Below are positions 13,887 through 13,938 of a stretch of 13,938 nt of DNA, in pieces. The stretch spans positions 1 to 13,938 of the forward strand of contig CAYOXD010000082.1 in NCBI GenBank assembly GCA_964407825.1. The letters run 5' to 3'. Under the pieces are notes generated by a model. It searched no databases, was not told the DNA's origin, and was given only the letters and a program-made list of their open reading frames with translations. Position 1 is the stretch's first letter, and each line of letters starts with the position of its first letter. The translations under genes and the position numbers were made by a program. This stretch comes from CAYOXD01 sp964407825 (lineage in GTDB: Bacteria; Desulfobacterota; Desulfobacteria; Desulfobacterales; JAFDDL01).

Positions 13887-13938
13887 CTATTCGATGATTT
13901 CGCTGACGACGCCGGCGCCCACGGTGCGGCCCCCCTCA
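13887..13938 (-). CDS. tuf: Elongation factor Tu, 3' end only (enters from outside the window)
   Basis: The last 16 codons read EGGRTVGAGVVSEIIE followed by TAG, the standard C-terminus of bacterial EF-Tu domain 3 (REGGRTVGAGVVxxI.). The rest of the gene lies beyond the right edge. It is followed after 18 bases by rpmG. Together with the tuf start at 1-55 this shows two EF-Tu genes flanking the cluster, one before rpmG-trnW-secE-nusG and one after rpsG, the same relative contexts as tufB and tufA in E. coli. In species with two copies the sequences are usually kept nearly identical by gene conversion; that cannot be tested here, because the two visible fragments do not overlap. Confidence 0.95.
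   Translation of the reverse strand, partial: EGGRTVGAGVVSEIIE

Overview
The whole window reads on the minus strand and is one dense transcription/translation gene cluster. In transcription order, from the high-coordinate end to the low, it is: tuf (3' end only) - rpmG - tRNA-Trp(CCA) - secE - nusG - rplK - rplA - [promoter and L10 leader] - rplJ - rplL - rpoB - rpoC - [promoter] - rpsL - rpsG - tuf (5' end only). No gene reads on the plus strand, and I see no mobile element, prophage, CRISPR array or gene-free stretch over 300 bases.

Organism: a GC-rich Gram-negative bacterium. RpoB carries insertions matching SI1 and SI2, and RpoC carries an SI3-type insertion in the trigger loop; these are typical of proteobacteria and their relatives. 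Together with the tuf-rpmG-trnW-secE-nusG-rplKAJL-rpoBC-rpsLG order and the protein sequences, this suggests Desulfobacterota (former Deltaproteobacteria). That placement is an inference from remembered sequence features, not a search.

Layout. (1) 13938-13553: tail of one EF-Tu gene, zinc-ribbon L33, tRNA-Trp. (2) 13552-11294: secE, nusG, rplK, rplA, tightly packed. (3) 11293-11012: a 281-base control region with a good sigma70-like promoter, strong hairpins and a recognisable L10(L12) autoregulatory leader. (4) 11011-1165: rplJ, rplL, rpoB, rpoC, with structured spacers between rplJ/rplL, rplL/rpoB and rpoB/rpoC. (5) 1164-1: a promoter with a perfect TTGACA box, then rpsL, rpsG and the beginning of a second EF-Tu gene. 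fusA (EF-G), usually placed between rpsG and tuf, is absent from that place. No clear terminator separates rpoC from rpsL, so the beta operon and the str-type operon probably overlap transcriptionally.

The most unusual feature is inside rpoC. Between the catalytic double-psi barrel region and the funnel region, where E. coli beta' has only a few residues, this RpoC has about 100 extra residues (about 573-672, DNA 3846-3547). They read as a parvulin-type (PpiC/Pin1-like rotamase) domain, with both signature histidines and the GxxG..F..F..FAL..G..YHI pattern. A peptidyl-prolyl isomerase-like module built into the RNA polymerase large subunit is the strongest candidate here for something undescribed. 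Secondary points are the mutually exclusive helices around the L10 promoter, the symmetric rpsL promoter, a large hairpin between rpoB and rpoC, and the paired tuf genes with no intervening fusA.
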